From Micromonospora zamorensis (GTDB lineage Bacteria > Actinomycetota > Actinomycetes > Mycobacteriales > Micromonosporaceae): a DNA stretch of 64,000 bases. Of this stretch, positions 15,681 to 26,019 are shown one piece after another (the stretch's first letter is position 1; every line of letters starts with the position of its first letter). Under the pieces are notes generated by a model. That model worked only from the letters and a program-made list of their open reading frames with translations. It was not told the DNA's origin and did not search any database. The stretch lies in the NCBI RefSeq assembly GCF_900090275.1, contig NZ_LT607755.1, positions 7,006,001 to 7,070,000 of the forward strand, read 5' to 3'. The translations under genes were made by a program, and so were the position numbers.

Positions 15681-17483
15681 ATGAGTCACGTTCTCGCGGC
15701 AGTGGCCTGGCCGTACGCCAACGGCCCCCGCCACATCGGCCACGTCTCCGGTTTCGGCGTTCCCTCCGACGTCTTCGCCCGGTACATGCGGATGGCCGGC
15801 CACGACGTGCTCATGGTCTCCGGCACCGACGAGCACGGCACCCCGATCCAGGTGCAGGCCGACGCCGACGGGGTGACCCCGCGCGAGCTGGCCGACCGGT
15901 ACAACAGGGTGATCGTCGAGGACCTGCACGGCCTGGGTCTCTCCTACGACCTGTTCACCCGCACCACCACCCGTAACCACTACGCGGTGGTGCAGGAGTT
16001 GTTCGAGGGGATGTACCGCAACGGCTACATCGTGCCGAAGACCACCATGGGCGCGATCTCCCCGTCCACCGGCCGCACCCTGCCCGACCGTTACATCGAG
16101 GGCACCTGCCCGATCTGCGGGTACGACAGCGCCCGGGGCGACCAGTGCGACAACTGCGGCAACCAGCTCGACCCGATTGACCTGATCGACCCGAAGTCAC
16201 GGATCAACGGGGAGACCCCGAAGTTCGTCGAGACCGAACACTTCTTCCTGGACCTGCCCGCGCTGGCCGAGGTGCTGCGGCAGTGGCTGGACACCCGGGA
16301 GGGGTGGCGGCCCAACGTGCTGCGGTTCTCCCGCAACCTGCTCGACGACCTCCAGCCCCGGGCGATCACCCGTGACCTGGAGTGGGGCGTTCCGATCCCG
16401 CTGGACGGCTGGCGGGACCGGCCGGACAAGCGGATCTACGTCTGGTTCGACGCGGTGATCGGCTACCTGTCCGCCTCGATCGAGTGGGCCCGCCGCTCCG
16501 GCGACCCGGAGGCGTGGCGGCAGTACTGGTCCGCCGACGGTGCCGGTAAGGACTCCCAGTCCTACTACTTCATGGGCAAGGACAACATCGTCTTCCACTC
16601 GGTCATCTGGCCGGCGCTGCTCTCCGGATACTCCGGCGAGGGCTCCCGCGACGGTGCGCCGGGCGAGCTGGGTCGGCTCAACCTGCCCACCGAGGTGGTG
16701 TCGAGCGAATACCTGACCATGGAGGGGCGCAAGTTCTCCTCGTCGCGCAAGGTGGTCATCTACGTTCGTGACTTCCTGGAGCGCTACGACGCCGACGCGC
16801 TGCGATACTTCATCGCCGCCGCCGGCCCGGAGAGCAACGACACCGACTTCACCTGGGCCGAGTTCCTCCGCCGCAACAACGACGAGCTGGTCGCCGGCTG
16901 GGGCAACCTGGTCAACCGGTGCGTCTCGATGGCGGCGAAGAACTTCGGCGAGATCCCGCCGGTCGACCCGGCCGGGCTCACCGAGGCCGACGAGGCGCTG
17001 CTCGCGACCTCTCGGGCCGGCTTCGCCACAGTGGGCGACCTGATCGGCCGGCACCGGCAGAAGCAGGCCATCGGTGAGGCCATGAGGGTGGTCGCCGAGG
17101 CCAACAGATACCTCTCCGAGCAGGCCCCGTGGAAGCTCAAGGGCGAGGCGGAGAAGCCCCGGATGGGCACCATCCTGCACGTCGCCCTCCAGGTGATCAG
17201 CGACGCGAACACGCTGCTCACCCCGTTCCTGCCGCACTCGGCTCAGCAGGTGCACGAGCTGCTCGGCGGCACCGGTGTGCACGCCCCGATGCCCGTCATC
17301 GAGCAGGTCGACGACCTGGACGGCGGGCCGTCGTACCCGGTGCTCACCGGGGACTACACCGTCGGCGCGCGCTGGGAGTCGGTGTCGATCGAGGCGGGCC
17401 GGCCGCTGGCAGCGCCGAAGCCGGTGTTCCGCAAGCTCGACCCGTCGATCGTCGACGAGGAGCTGGCCCGACTGGCCGACTGA
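15681..17483 (+). CDS. metG: methionyl-tRNA synthetase
   Basis: 600 residues. It charges tRNA-Met with methionine. The class I signature is [14 protein letters not shown]. The zinc-binding insert is [20 protein letters not shown], so this is the zinc form, and the KMSKS loop is present as [10 protein letters not shown]. The anticodon-binding helical domain follows ([13 protein letters not shown] type), and there is no C-terminal tRNA-binding extension. The ATG at 15681 has no SD. TAGGCT lies eight bases upstream, consistent with a leaderless message. Confidence 0.97.
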   Translation: MSHVLAAVAWPYANGPRHIGHVSGFGVPSDVFARYMRMAGHDVLMVSGTDEHGTPIQVQADADGVTPRELADRYNRVIVEDLHGLGLSYDLFTRTTTRNHYAVVQELFEGMYRNGYIVPKTTMGAISPSTGRTLPDRYIEGTCPICGYDSARGDQCDNCGNQLDPIDLIDPKSRINGETPKFVETEHFFLDLPALAEVLRQWLDTREGWRPNVLRFSRNLLDDLQPRAITRDLEWGVPIPLDGWRDRPDKRIYVWFDAVIGYLSASIEWARRSGDPEAWRQYWSADGAGKDSQSYYFMGKDNIVFHSVIWPALLSGYSGEGSRDGAPGELGRLNLPTEVVSSEYLTMEGRKFSSSRKVVIYVRDFLERYDADALRYFIAAAGPESNDTDFTWAEFLRRNNDELVAGWGNLVNRCVSMAAKNFGEIPPVDPAGLTEADEALLATSRAGFATVGDLIGRHRQKQAIGEAMRVVAEANRYLSEQAPWKLKGEAEKPRMGTILHVALQVISDANTLLTPFLPHSAQQVHELLGGTGVHAPMPVIEQVDDLDGGPSYPVLTGDYTVGARWESVSIEAGRPLAAPKPVFRKLDPSIVDEELARLAD

Positions 17484-17490
17484 GCGCACG

Positions 17491-17530
17491 ACGCCCCCCG
17501 GCGGCAGGGCATCCGGCCGCCGGGGGACGT
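17491..17530. terminator. bidirectional hairpin between convergent genes
   Basis: A 15-bp stem (ACGCCCCCCGGCGGC / GCCGCCGGGGGACGT, one wobble) with a 10-base loop sits between metG and the leftward gene that ends at 17530. Confidence 0.8.
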
Positions 17531-18777
17531 CACATCACGTACCGGGTGTCCATCACCTGGTCGTCGCTCACCTCGGCGCCCGGTGCCCAGGTCTCGTAGA
17601 TGCCGCGGTCGTGACACTGCGCGCCGGTGGCGACCACGGTGTCCGGGTCCGGGAAGCGCAGCCGCAGCCGCAGCCAGCCGGCTTCCTCGCGCAGCACCAG
17701 GCACGGCACGCCCCGCCACTGGGCGAACCGGAGCCGTCGGGCCACCGCGTCCACCGGGTAGCGGGCCGCCCGGGTCATCGCCAACACCCGGAACCCGCCG
17801 GGCAGGTCGGCCACCGCCTCGTACTCGGTGTCGCCGTAGAGGCCCACCAACTGTGTGGAGCGCAGAGCGTCGCCGGTCGGCACGTACTCCTGGTCGGGGG
17901 AGAGGCCCGGCACCGCGGCGAGCAGGTGCCGCCACTGCGGACCCACCATCCGCAGCCAACCGCGCTGCTCCGCCTGGTACGTGTAGAGCACGACCTCCAC
18001 CCCCTCGGCGGGGTAGGCGAGCAGGGTGGCGTTCGCCGGCATCGGCAGGTCGGCGAAGTCCCGGGTGATGAACTCGGGGATGAGCTGACCGTTGCTCGGC
18101 ACGAAGCCGGTGCCCAGCACCGGTGGGCCCAGCCGGTCCCGGGCGGCCAGCGCGGTCAGACCGCGGTGCGTCTCGCCGACCGGCACGTCGTAGTCGCCCG
18201 GGTCCGCGGCCCGCCAACGCAGCGCGTACGCGACGTCCGAGCCTTCCCGCCCGGCGTCACCGTCGGTGCGCAGCACCGTGGTCGCGGTCGGCGTACGCAG
18301 GTGCGCCACGTCGTGCTCGCGGAAGCAGAAGCCGTGCGGCAGCCAGCCCCGCACGTACCCGGCGAGCTGCCGGGCGGAGAGCACCTTCACCATCCGGGTG
18401 CCCCTCCGCACCACCGCCGAGGCACGCACCGCGGTCAGGACGGGGTCGCCCGCCGCGGACGGCTGCTGGCTGAGCTGGTGTACGTGCGTCCAACCGCGTT
18501 CCCGGTGCGCCGGCATCATCAGCGGCGTCTCCGGCTCCTCGGCCGGCTCGACCGCCCCGTGCACCGCGCTCGCCTCGGTGACGTGCACGAACCGGCGCCA
18601 CGGCAGGGCGCTGCCCGGTCGGGGCGCCCGCTCGAAGCCGGCCACCTCCTCGGCGCTGAACAGCTCGTACGCGGCGCCCCGGGCGATCTCCTCGGCCGGG
18701 TACACGCCGCCGCCGAACGCCACGCGCAGCCCGGTACGTTCGCCGGCCGCGCCGCTCGCGTGAGGTGTGACGCTCAC
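17530..18777 (-). CDS. conserved hypothetical soluble protein
   Basis: 415 residues, no signal or membrane span. Segments include VAFGGGVYPAEEIARGAAYE, RRGTRMVKVLSARQLAGYVR and GYVRGWLPHGFCFREHDVAH. The C-terminal half is rich in aromatic residues and arginine (REEAGWLRLRLRFPDPDTVV). The pattern does not match an enzyme family I recognise. Its 5' end abuts an 80-bp tandem repeat. It is convergent with metG. Confidence 0.6.
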   Translation of the reverse strand: MSVTPHASGAAGERTGLRVAFGGGVYPAEEIARGAAYELFSAEEVAGFERAPRPGSALPWRRFVHVTEASAVHGAVEPAEEPETPLMMPAHRERGWTHVHQLSQQPSAAGDPVLTAVRASAVVRRGTRMVKVLSARQLAGYVRGWLPHGFCFREHDVAHLRTPTATTVLRTDGDAGREGSDVAYALRWRAADPGDYDVPVGETHRGLTALAARDRLGPPVLGTGFVPSNGQLIPEFITRDFADLPMPANATLLAYPAEGVEVVLYTYQAEQRGWLRMVGPQWRHLLAAVPGLSPDQEYVPTGDALRSTQLVGLYGDTEYEAVADLPGGFRVLAMTRAARYPVDAVARRLRFAQWRGVPCLVLREEAGWLRLRLRFPDPDTVVATGAQCHDRGIYETWAPGAEVSDDQVMDTRYVM

Positions 18778-18784
18778 GCCACGG

Positions 18785-18944
18785 CCTCGCTCCGCTCGGC
18801 AGCGGCATGAGACGCCACGCTGCTGTGCCTCAGGGTTCGCTCGCTGCGCTCGCTCACGTCGCCGCCTCGCTGCGCTCGGCAGCGGCGTGAGACGCCTCGC
18901 TGCTGTGCCTCAGGGTTCGCTCGCTGCGCTCGCTCACCCGGCGA
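18785..18944. repeat. 80-bp tandem duplication, two copies
   Basis: Copies at 18785-18864 and 18865-18944 differ at only a few bases. Each contains CTCGGCAGCGGC, then TGCTGTGCCTCAGGGTTCGC and CTCGCTGCGCTCGCTCAC, with internal inverted repeats made of CGCTCG/CGAGCG. Related words (CGCCTCGCTGGCGCTCGG) recur near 25800, in another gene-start region. They look like members of an intergenic repeat family. Confidence 0.75.
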
Positions 18945-19024
18945 CGGTAGAGTCGCGCGGCGTAGTCGAGGTGAACGTCGGGTGGCGGGCAGATGGCCAG
19001 GCCCGGTGTGTGATGCTGTCGCTG

Positions 19025-19912
19025 ATGAGCGAGCCCACTGAATCCCGCCGAGAGCGTGCCGCCCGGCGGGCCGGAGAGTTTCCGCCCGCCCCCGAGCCGC
19101 TGCCCCGGCCGGTGCTGGACAGCCACACCCACCTGGACATCACCGTCAGCGAGGCCGGCGTGCCCGGCGGCGGGCCATCCGACGACCCGGTGGGCACGGC
19201 GATCGCGCTGGCCACCAAGGTCGGCGTGGACCGGCTGGTCCAGGTGGGCGTGGACGTCGCCTCCTCACGGTGGGGCGCGGACGCCGCCGACCGGTACCCC
19301 GCGGTGCTGGCCACCGTCGCGCTGCACCCCAACGAGGCGCCCCGCCTCACCGACCTCGACGAGGCGCTGCGGCAGATCGAGTCGCTGGCCGCCCGCGACC
19401 GGGTCCGGGGGATCGGCGAGACCGGGATGGACTTCTTCCGGACCGGCGACGACGGGCGTGCTGCGCAGGAGCACAGCTTCCGGGCGCACATCGCCATCGC
19501 CAAGCGGTACGGCAAGGCGCTGGTCATCCACGACCGGGACGCGCACGCGGACGTGCTGCGGATCCTCGACGACGAGGGCGCTCCCGACCGGGTGGTGCTG
19601 CACTGCTTCTCCGGTGACGCCGACTTCGCCCGCGAGTGCGTCCGCCGGGGCTACCTGCTCAGCTTCGCCGGCACCGTCACCTTCGGCAGCGCCACCGCGC
19701 TGCGCGAAGCCGCAGCACTCACCCCGGTCGACCAGATCCTGGTGGAGACCGACGCCCCGTACCTCACCCCGACGCCGCACCGCGGCCGGCCGAACGCCTC
19801 GTACCTGATCCCGCTGACCGTCCGCGCGCTCGCCGCGACCACCGGCAGTGACCTGGACGAGCTGTGCGCGGCCATCTCCGCCACCGGCGACCGTGCCTTC
19901 GGGCCGTGGTGA
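19025..19912 (+). CDS. tatD: TatD-family deoxyribonuclease
   Basis: 295 residues from the ATG at 19025. It is a metal-dependent hydrolase of the TIM-barrel amidohydrolase fold with 3'-5' DNase activity in characterised members. Metal ligands are visible: [36 protein letters not shown] and ETDAPYLTP. The start is uncertain: an in-frame ATG at 19013 and a GTG at 18970 could also be used, and none has a clear SD. rsmA follows after 46 bp. In most actinobacteria a resuscitation-promoting-factor gene lies between the two; here it is missing. Confidence 0.92.
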   Translation: MSEPTESRRERAARRAGEFPPAPEPLPRPVLDSHTHLDITVSEAGVPGGGPSDDPVGTAIALATKVGVDRLVQVGVDVASSRWGADAADRYPAVLATVALHPNEAPRLTDLDEALRQIESLAARDRVRGIGETGMDFFRTGDDGRAAQEHSFRAHIAIAKRYGKALVIHDRDAHADVLRILDDEGAPDRVVLHCFSGDADFARECVRRGYLLSFAGTVTFGSATALREAAALTPVDQILVETDAPYLTPTPHRGRPNASYLIPLTVRALAATTGSDLDELCAAISATGDRAFGPW

Positions 19913-19958
19913 GCCCGGGCCGGCGGTCGGCCCCGACGTCGCCGCTACGCTGCCAGGC

Positions 19959-20828
19959 ATGACCGGTCTCCTCGGCCCGGCGGAGATCCGGGAACTCGCC
20001 GCCCGGCTGGGCGTCGCGCCCACCAAGAAGCTGGGCCAGAACTTCGTGCACGACCCGAACACCGTGCGCCGGATCGTCACCGCCGCCGGGCTGACCCCCG
20101 ACGACGTGGCCCTGGAGGTGGGCCCCGGCCTCGGCTCGCTGACCCTGGGGCTGCTGCCGGTCGCCGGGCACGTGCACGCCGTGGAGATCGACCCGGTGCT
20201 CGCCGGGGCGCTGCCGGAGACCGCCGCGCGGCACGCCGGGGCGGACGCCGACCGGCTCACCGTGCACCGCGCGGACGCCCTGCGCATCCACTCCGCCGAG
20301 CTGGCCGATCCACCGCCGACCGCGCTGGTCGCGAACCTGCCCTACAACGTGGCAGTGCCCGTGGTGCTGCACCTGCTCGCCGTGCTGCCCACCCTGCGGC
20401 ACGGCCTGGTCATGGTGCAGAAGGAGGTCGCCGACCGGCTGGTCGCCGGTCCCGGCTCCAAGGTGTACGGCATTCCGTCGGTCAAGCTCGCCTGGTACGC
20501 CCACGCCCGGGGCGCCGGCAAGGTGCCTCCGAACGTGTTCTGGCCGGTGCCCAACGTCGACTCCGGTCTGGTCGCCTTCACCTGCCACGAACCGCCCCGA
20601 ACCGACGTACCCCGGGAACGGGTTTTCGCCGTGGTCGACGCGGCGTTCGCGCAGCGGCGCAAGACGCTGCGCGCCGCGCTCGCGGGTTGGGCCGGTAGCG
20701 CGGACCGGGCCGCCGCCGCGCTCACCGCGGCCGGCGTCGACCCCGGCGCCCGGGGGGAGTCACTGACCGTCGAGCAGTTCGCCGCCATCGCCGCGTCGGC
20801 TCCGGTCGGTACGCCGGCCGCGAAGTAG
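19959..20828 (+). CDS. rsmA: 16S rRNA dimethyladenosine transferase
   Basis: 289 residues. RsmA (KsgA) dimethylates A1518 and A1519 in the 3' helix of 16S rRNA. Motifs: [27 protein letters not shown] (SAM motif I), [11 protein letters not shown], and catalytic NLPYN in [12 protein letters not shown]; the C-terminal helical domain is complete. TACGCT lies exactly seven bases before the ATG and there is no SD, so the transcript is probably leaderless. The TAG stop overlaps the -10-like TAGGCT used by the next small ORF. Confidence 0.96.
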   Translation: MTGLLGPAEIRELAARLGVAPTKKLGQNFVHDPNTVRRIVTAAGLTPDDVALEVGPGLGSLTLGLLPVAGHVHAVEIDPVLAGALPETAARHAGADADRLTVHRADALRIHSAELADPPPTALVANLPYNVAVPVVLHLLAVLPTLRHGLVMVQKEVADRLVAGPGSKVYGIPSVKLAWYAHARGAGKVPPNVFWPVPNVDSGLVAFTCHEPPRTDVPRERVFAVVDAAFAQRRKTLRAALAGWAGSADRAAAALTAAGVDPGARGESLTVEQFAAIAASAPVGTPAAK

Positions 20829-20838
20829 GCTGACGCCC

Positions 20839-20919
20839 GTGCCCGCCGAGGACGCCGAGGAGCAGATTGTGGCCAACCCCTTCGACATCCGCCTGCGCGT
20901 ACGGGACCTCACCCCGTGA
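20839..20919 (+). CDS. 26-codon ORF coupled to ispE
   Basis: A GTG at 20839 lies seven bases after TAGGCT (20826-20831), the spacing seen for other leaderless starts in this window. The frame encodes VPAEDAEEQIVANPFDIRLR followed by VRDLTP, and its TGA overlaps the GTG start of ispE in GTGA. There is no SD for ispE except what ribosomes ending this ORF could provide. It may be a translated leader that couples ispE translation to its own. Expression is inferred. Confidence 0.45.
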   Translation: MPAEDAEEQIVANPFDIRLRVRDLTP

Positions 20920-21866
20920 CCGAGGCCTGGCGACCGGACGGCGAGGACGAGCGACGCGGGTCCGTCGGGCCGGTGAAGGTCCGGGTGCCCGCGAAGGTCA
21001 ATCTGCACCTCGGGGTGGGCCCGTTGCGCCGCGACGGCTACCACGAGCTCAACACGATCTACCACGCCATCTCGATCTACGACGAGCTGACGGCCCGTCG
21101 GGGTGACACCCTCGCCCTGACCATGGAGGGTGAGGGCACCGGCGAGCTGGCCCTGGACGACACCAACCTGGTGATCCGCGCGGCGCACGCCCTCGCCGGG
21201 TACGCGGGCGTGCTGCCACACGCCCGGCTGCACCTGCGCAAGCAGATCCCGCTCGCCGGTGGGCTGGCCGGCGGCAGCGCCGACGCCGCCGCCGCTCTGG
21301 TGGCCTGCGACGCGCTCTGGGGCACCGGGCTGTCCCGCGACGAGCTGGCCGGGATCGCCGCCGACCTCGGCTCCGACGTGCCATTCCTGATCTACGGTGG
21401 CACCGCGTTGGGCACCGGCCGGGGCGAGGCGATCAGCCCCGTGCTGGCCCGCCCGACCTCCTGGCACTGGGTGGTGGCGATCGCCGACGGGGGCCTCTCC
21501 ACTCCGGCCGCGTACCGCGAGTTGGACCGGCTGCGCGACTCCGGCGCCGCCGGCACCCCACTGGGCTCCACCGACGCGTTGCTGGGCGCGCTGCGTCAGC
21601 GCGACCCCCGGGTGCTCGCCCGGACGCTCGGCAACGATCTTCAGGACGCCGCGCTGGCCATGCGCCCGGCGCTGGCCGACACCCTCAAGGCCGGCGAGGC
21701 GGCCGGCGCGCTCACCGGGATCGTCTCCGGCTCCGGCCCGACCTGTGTGTTCCTCACCGCCGACGCGGCCGACGCGGAGCGGATCGCCGCCGAGCTGAAC
21801 GCCGCTGGTGTGTGCCGGGAGGCGCGGGTCGCGCACGGCCCGGTCGTCGGCGCCCGCGTCGGCTGA
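20916..21866 (+). CDS. ispE: 4-diphosphocytidyl-2-C-methyl-D-erythritol kinase
   Basis: 316 residues. IspE phosphorylates CDP-methylerythritol in the non-mevalonate isoprenoid pathway. It is a GHMP kinase: KVRVPAKVNLHLGVGPLRRD at the N-terminus, PLAGGLAGGSADAAAALVA as the ATP-binding loop, and GIVSGSGPTCVFLT in the third motif. About 20 residues before the kinase core (MTEAWRPDGEDERRGSVGP) are extra. An alternative later start is possible, but the GTG at 20916 is supported by its 4-base overlap with the upstream 26-codon ORF. Confidence 0.95.
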   Translation: MTEAWRPDGEDERRGSVGPVKVRVPAKVNLHLGVGPLRRDGYHELNTIYHAISIYDELTARRGDTLALTMEGEGTGELALDDTNLVIRAAHALAGYAGVLPHARLHLRKQIPLAGGLAGGSADAAAALVACDALWGTGLSRDELAGIAADLGSDVPFLIYGGTALGTGRGEAISPVLARPTSWHWVVAIADGGLSTPAAYRELDRLRDSGAAGTPLGSTDALLGALRQRDPRVLARTLGNDLQDAALAMRPALADTLKAGEAAGALTGIVSGSGPTCVFLTADAADAERIAAELNAAGVCREARVAHGPVVGARVG

Positions 21867-21933
21867 CGGGTCGTCCCACCCGGCCTGCGGGCGCGCGGCG
21901 CGGGTGTCCGGGGCGTCCGCGTACCCTTGAGAC

Positions 21934-21978
21934 AGGCGTCCAGGTGCCCGCCGGCACCGGGACGCCTTGATCATGAAG
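21934..21978 (+). promoter_or_regulatory. leader hairpin of the ABC-F gene, possible attenuator
   Basis: A bulged 14-bp stem (AGGCGTCC-A-GGTGCC / GGCACC-G-GGACGCCT, loop CGCC) spans 21934-21967. Its last bases CCTT can instead pair with the AAGG of the SD at 21976-21979 around GATCATG. The leader could therefore hold the ribosome site open or closed depending on which pairing forms. ABC-F genes in other bacteria are often controlled by leader attenuation. Here it is only a structural possibility. Confidence 0.4.
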
Positions 21979-21986
21979 GGTGGAAC

Positions 21987-23795
<1,809 letters not shown>

Positions 23796-23895
23796 CCGGG
23801 CCGGGCACGCCGGGCGAGGACCGTGTGCGGCGTCACACCGCCACATGCGAGACAATCGTCGGTGACACCTACCCCACGGCGTTGGAGACACAGAC

Positions 23896-24351
23896 ATGGC
23901 ACACACCCCCGTCAACCACCCCGCGCGGCCGATCTACCGGGCGATCGGCGGGCTGACCGGTCTGTACCTGGTGGTCTTCGGTGTGCTCGGCATCATCGCG
24001 AGCATGGGCGACGAGATCCTCGCCCAGGACGACACCCGGGTCCTCGGTCAGGGCACCAACCTCGGCTTCTCGCTGCTCAGCGTGCTGCTCGGGATCATCG
24101 TGCTGGTCGGCACGGCCCTCGGCCGCAACATCGACGTGGCGATCAACCAGTGGCTGGCGTACGCCCTGATGGTGATCGGCCTGGCTGGTCTCGCGTTCAT
24201 CCGGACCGACGCCAACATCTTCAACTTCAGCATCACCACCGTGGTCGTGGTGCTGGCGGCGTCCCTGGTGCTGCTGATGGTCGGCATGTACGGCAAGGTC
24301 GGGTCCGAGGATGAGGCGGAGGCGTTCCAGAAGGCTCGTCTCGTTCTCTGA
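23896..24351 (+). CDS. DUF4383 membrane protein (paralogue 1)
   Basis: 151 residues with four predicted spans: GLTGLYLVVFGVLGIIA, LGFSLLSVLLGIIVLVG, WLAYALMVIGLAGLAFI and VVVVLAASLVLLMVGMY. The start HTPVNHPARPIYRAIGG is the family signature, together with FNFSITT before the last span. Function unknown. A similar gene follows at 24556, separated by a constant-loop hairpin. Confidence 0.85.
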   Translation: MAHTPVNHPARPIYRAIGGLTGLYLVVFGVLGIIASMGDEILAQDDTRVLGQGTNLGFSLLSVLLGIIVLVGTALGRNIDVAINQWLAYALMVIGLAGLAFIRTDANIFNFSITTVVVVLAASLVLLMVGMYGKVGSEDEAEAFQKARLVL

Positions 24352-24374
24352 GCTGTTTGGTTGGTTGCGGTGGT

Positions 24375-24448
24375 GGTTTTCGCCGGAGCCCGAGCTGCTC
24401 CGGGCGGTCAGGCTTGATCCCTGCGCAGCTCGGGCTCCGGCGAAAACC
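24375..24448. repeat. constant-loop hairpin, copy 1
   Basis: A perfect 24-bp inverted repeat (24375-24398 with 24425-24448; arm core TTCGCCGGAGCCCGAGCTGC) encloses a 26-base loop. The loop contains GGGCGGTCAGGCTTGATCCC. The same loop, identical over 24 of 26 bases at its 5' side, sits inside a hairpin with quite different arms at 57467-57528. Both lie just after a stop codon, and both are preceded by TGGTTGCG. A terminator is the minimal role; a mobile or recognition element is possible. Confidence 0.8.
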
Positions 24449-24555
24449 TGACCTGGTCCTGCCTGTCGGCGGACCTCCGCCATTGTGGTTTTCCGGACAG
24501 TCGGCTCTGCCTGGGCGACAATCCTCCTGAAACGGTTGATTCAGGGGGTCTCGGT

Positions 24556-25032
24556 ATGCCGCACTTTCCGGTGAACCATCCGGCACGGCCGCTCTACCGG
24601 GTCCTGTCCGGTCTGATCGGCGTCTACATCCTGGTCTTCGGCGTCTGGGGCGTCGCGGAGACGATCGGTGACCCGCTCTTCGCCCGGACCAGCACCTGGG
24701 CCCTCGGACTCCGGACCAACCTGGCCTTCTCGCTCGCCTCGGTGATCTTCGGTGTCGTCCTGATCATCGGGGCGTCGCGGCGCAGCAACCTCGGCCACTA
24801 CATGAACCTCATCGCCGGTGTCGTGTTCCTGGTGACCAGCATCCTGATGATGTCCGTGCTCCAGACCGAGGCGAACTTCCTCAACTTCTCGATGTCGACA
24901 GTGGTGGTGTCGATGCTGTTCGGCCTGATCCTGCTCGGCACCGGCCTGTACGACAAGATCGGCCCACCGGAGCACGCGGAGGCGGAGCTGGAGCGCCGCA
25001 AACACCCGGTGGCCGACGCGCACCGCCGCTGA
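24556..25032 (+). CDS. DUF4383 membrane protein (paralogue 2)
   Basis: 158 residues, clearly duplicated from the gene at 23896: it begins PHFPVNHPARPLYRVLSG and repeats the spans and the FLNFSMSTVVV segment. Four membrane spans. The cytoplasmic C-terminus (EAELERRKHPVADAHRR) is charged and differs from paralogue 1. A GGGGGT stretch precedes the ATG at moderate spacing. Function unknown. Confidence 0.85.
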   Translation: MPHFPVNHPARPLYRVLSGLIGVYILVFGVWGVAETIGDPLFARTSTWALGLRTNLAFSLASVIFGVVLIIGASRRSNLGHYMNLIAGVVFLVTSILMMSVLQTEANFLNFSMSTVVVSMLFGLILLGTGLYDKIGPPEHAEAELERRKHPVADAHRR

Positions 25033-25034
25033 TC

Positions 25035-25105
25035 GGGCTCAACGGCGCCGGCCGTTCATCGGGCTCAACGGCGCCGGCCGTTCATCGGGCTGAGGGGCGC
25101 CGGCT
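25035..25105. repeat. 26-bp tandem repeat at the 3' end of a TetR gene
   Basis: The unit GGGCTCAACGGCGCCGGCCG plus TTCATC is repeated at 25035 and 25061, with a partial third copy from 25087. Each unit contains the palindrome AACGGCGCCGGCCGTT, so each could form a hairpin. The third copy overlaps the last codons and stop of the leftward TetR gene. It probably serves as a terminator for the convergent pair. Confidence 0.7.
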
Positions 25106-25795
25106 GGTGATCAGCGTCGGCTTCGCCTCCAGGTGCGACAACCCGTTCCAGGCCAGGTTGACCAGGTGCGCCGCCACTGTCTCCTTGCGCGGCTTGCGGA
25201 CCTCCAGCCACCAGCGCCCGGTCAGTGCCACCATGCCGACCAGCGCCTGCGAGTACAGCTCGGCGAGCTTCGGGTCGTACCCCCGGCTCTTGAACTCGGC
25301 GCCCAGGATGTGCTCGACCTGGTGGGCCACGTCGTTCATCACGCTGCTGAAGTTGGCAGTGCCGGCCATCAGCGGCGACTCGCGGACCAGCACCCGGAAG
25401 CCGCTGGCGTCCTCCTCGATGTAGCCCAGCAGGGCCAACGCCGCCTGCTCCAGGAGCTCTCGGGGGTGCCCGGCGGTCAACGCCGTGGTGATCCGGTCCA
25501 GCAGGGCGCGGACCTCGCGGTCCACCACGACCGCGTAGAGGCCTTCCTTGCCGCCGAAGTGCTCGTATACCACCGGCTTGGAGACCTTGGCGCGGGCCGC
25601 CACCTCCTCGATCGAGGTGGCGTCGAACCCGCGCTCGGCGAAGAGCTGCCGGCCGGTCGCGATCAACTGCTCCCGCCGCTGGGCCGCCGACATGCGGACC
25701 CGGGAGGCGGGTTTGGCCTTGGGTGCCGCGGCCGGGGCCGGCGGCGTCACCCGTCGGCCGCCGGCACCGGCATCGCCGTCACTGACCTCGGGCAT
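25082..25795 (-). CDS. TetR-family transcriptional regulator
   Basis: 237 residues from the ATG at 25795. A disordered Pro/Ala N-tail of about 33 residues is followed by the helix-turn-helix: RREQLIATGRQLFAERGFDA, TSIEEVAARAKVSKPVVYEH, FGGKEGLYAVV. The C-terminal ligand domain is divergent, as usual. It lies 225 bp downstream of the desaturase gene on the same strand. TetR proteins of this subgroup often regulate fatty-acid genes, so the palindrome before the desaturase is a candidate site. The C-terminus (TSRRPSAR) lies over a 26-bp repeat and may vary between strains. Confidence 0.88.
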   Translation of the reverse strand: MPEVSDGDAGAGGRRVTPPAPAAAPKAKPASRVRMSAAQRREQLIATGRQLFAERGFDATSIEEVAARAKVSKPVVYEHFGGKEGLYAVVVDREVRALLDRITTALTAGHPRELLEQAALALLGYIEEDASGFRVLVRESPLMAGTANFSSVMNDVAHQVEHILGAEFKSRGYDPKLAELYSQALVGMVALTGRWWLEVRKPRKETVAAHLVNLAWNGLSHLEAKPTLITSRRPSAR

Positions 25796-26019
25796 GTCGC
25801 CGCCTCGCTGGCGCTCGGTGACGCCCTGCCGTGGAATGGTGCCTCCGCTGTGCCCGTTCACGTCGTCGCCTCACTGTCGGGCGGTGCGACCGCCCTGCCG
25901 CGCCGTCCGACCGTACCCGGATCGGGCCCGGCTCCCCGTCTGCCGAGCCGTCCGGTCCCCCCGCGTGGCTCGGTCACCCGGCCATCCTGCCAGGCGGCAT
26001 GTCGGAGCACCGCCCGGTT

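Noticed and set aside
18785..18944. CRISPR array
   Set aside because: Two long adjacent copies without unique spacers; the repeats are joined directly and no cas gene is in the window.
24375..24448. ordinary insertion-sequence end
   Set aside because: No transposase and no target duplication was found, and the arms are not shared with the second copy.
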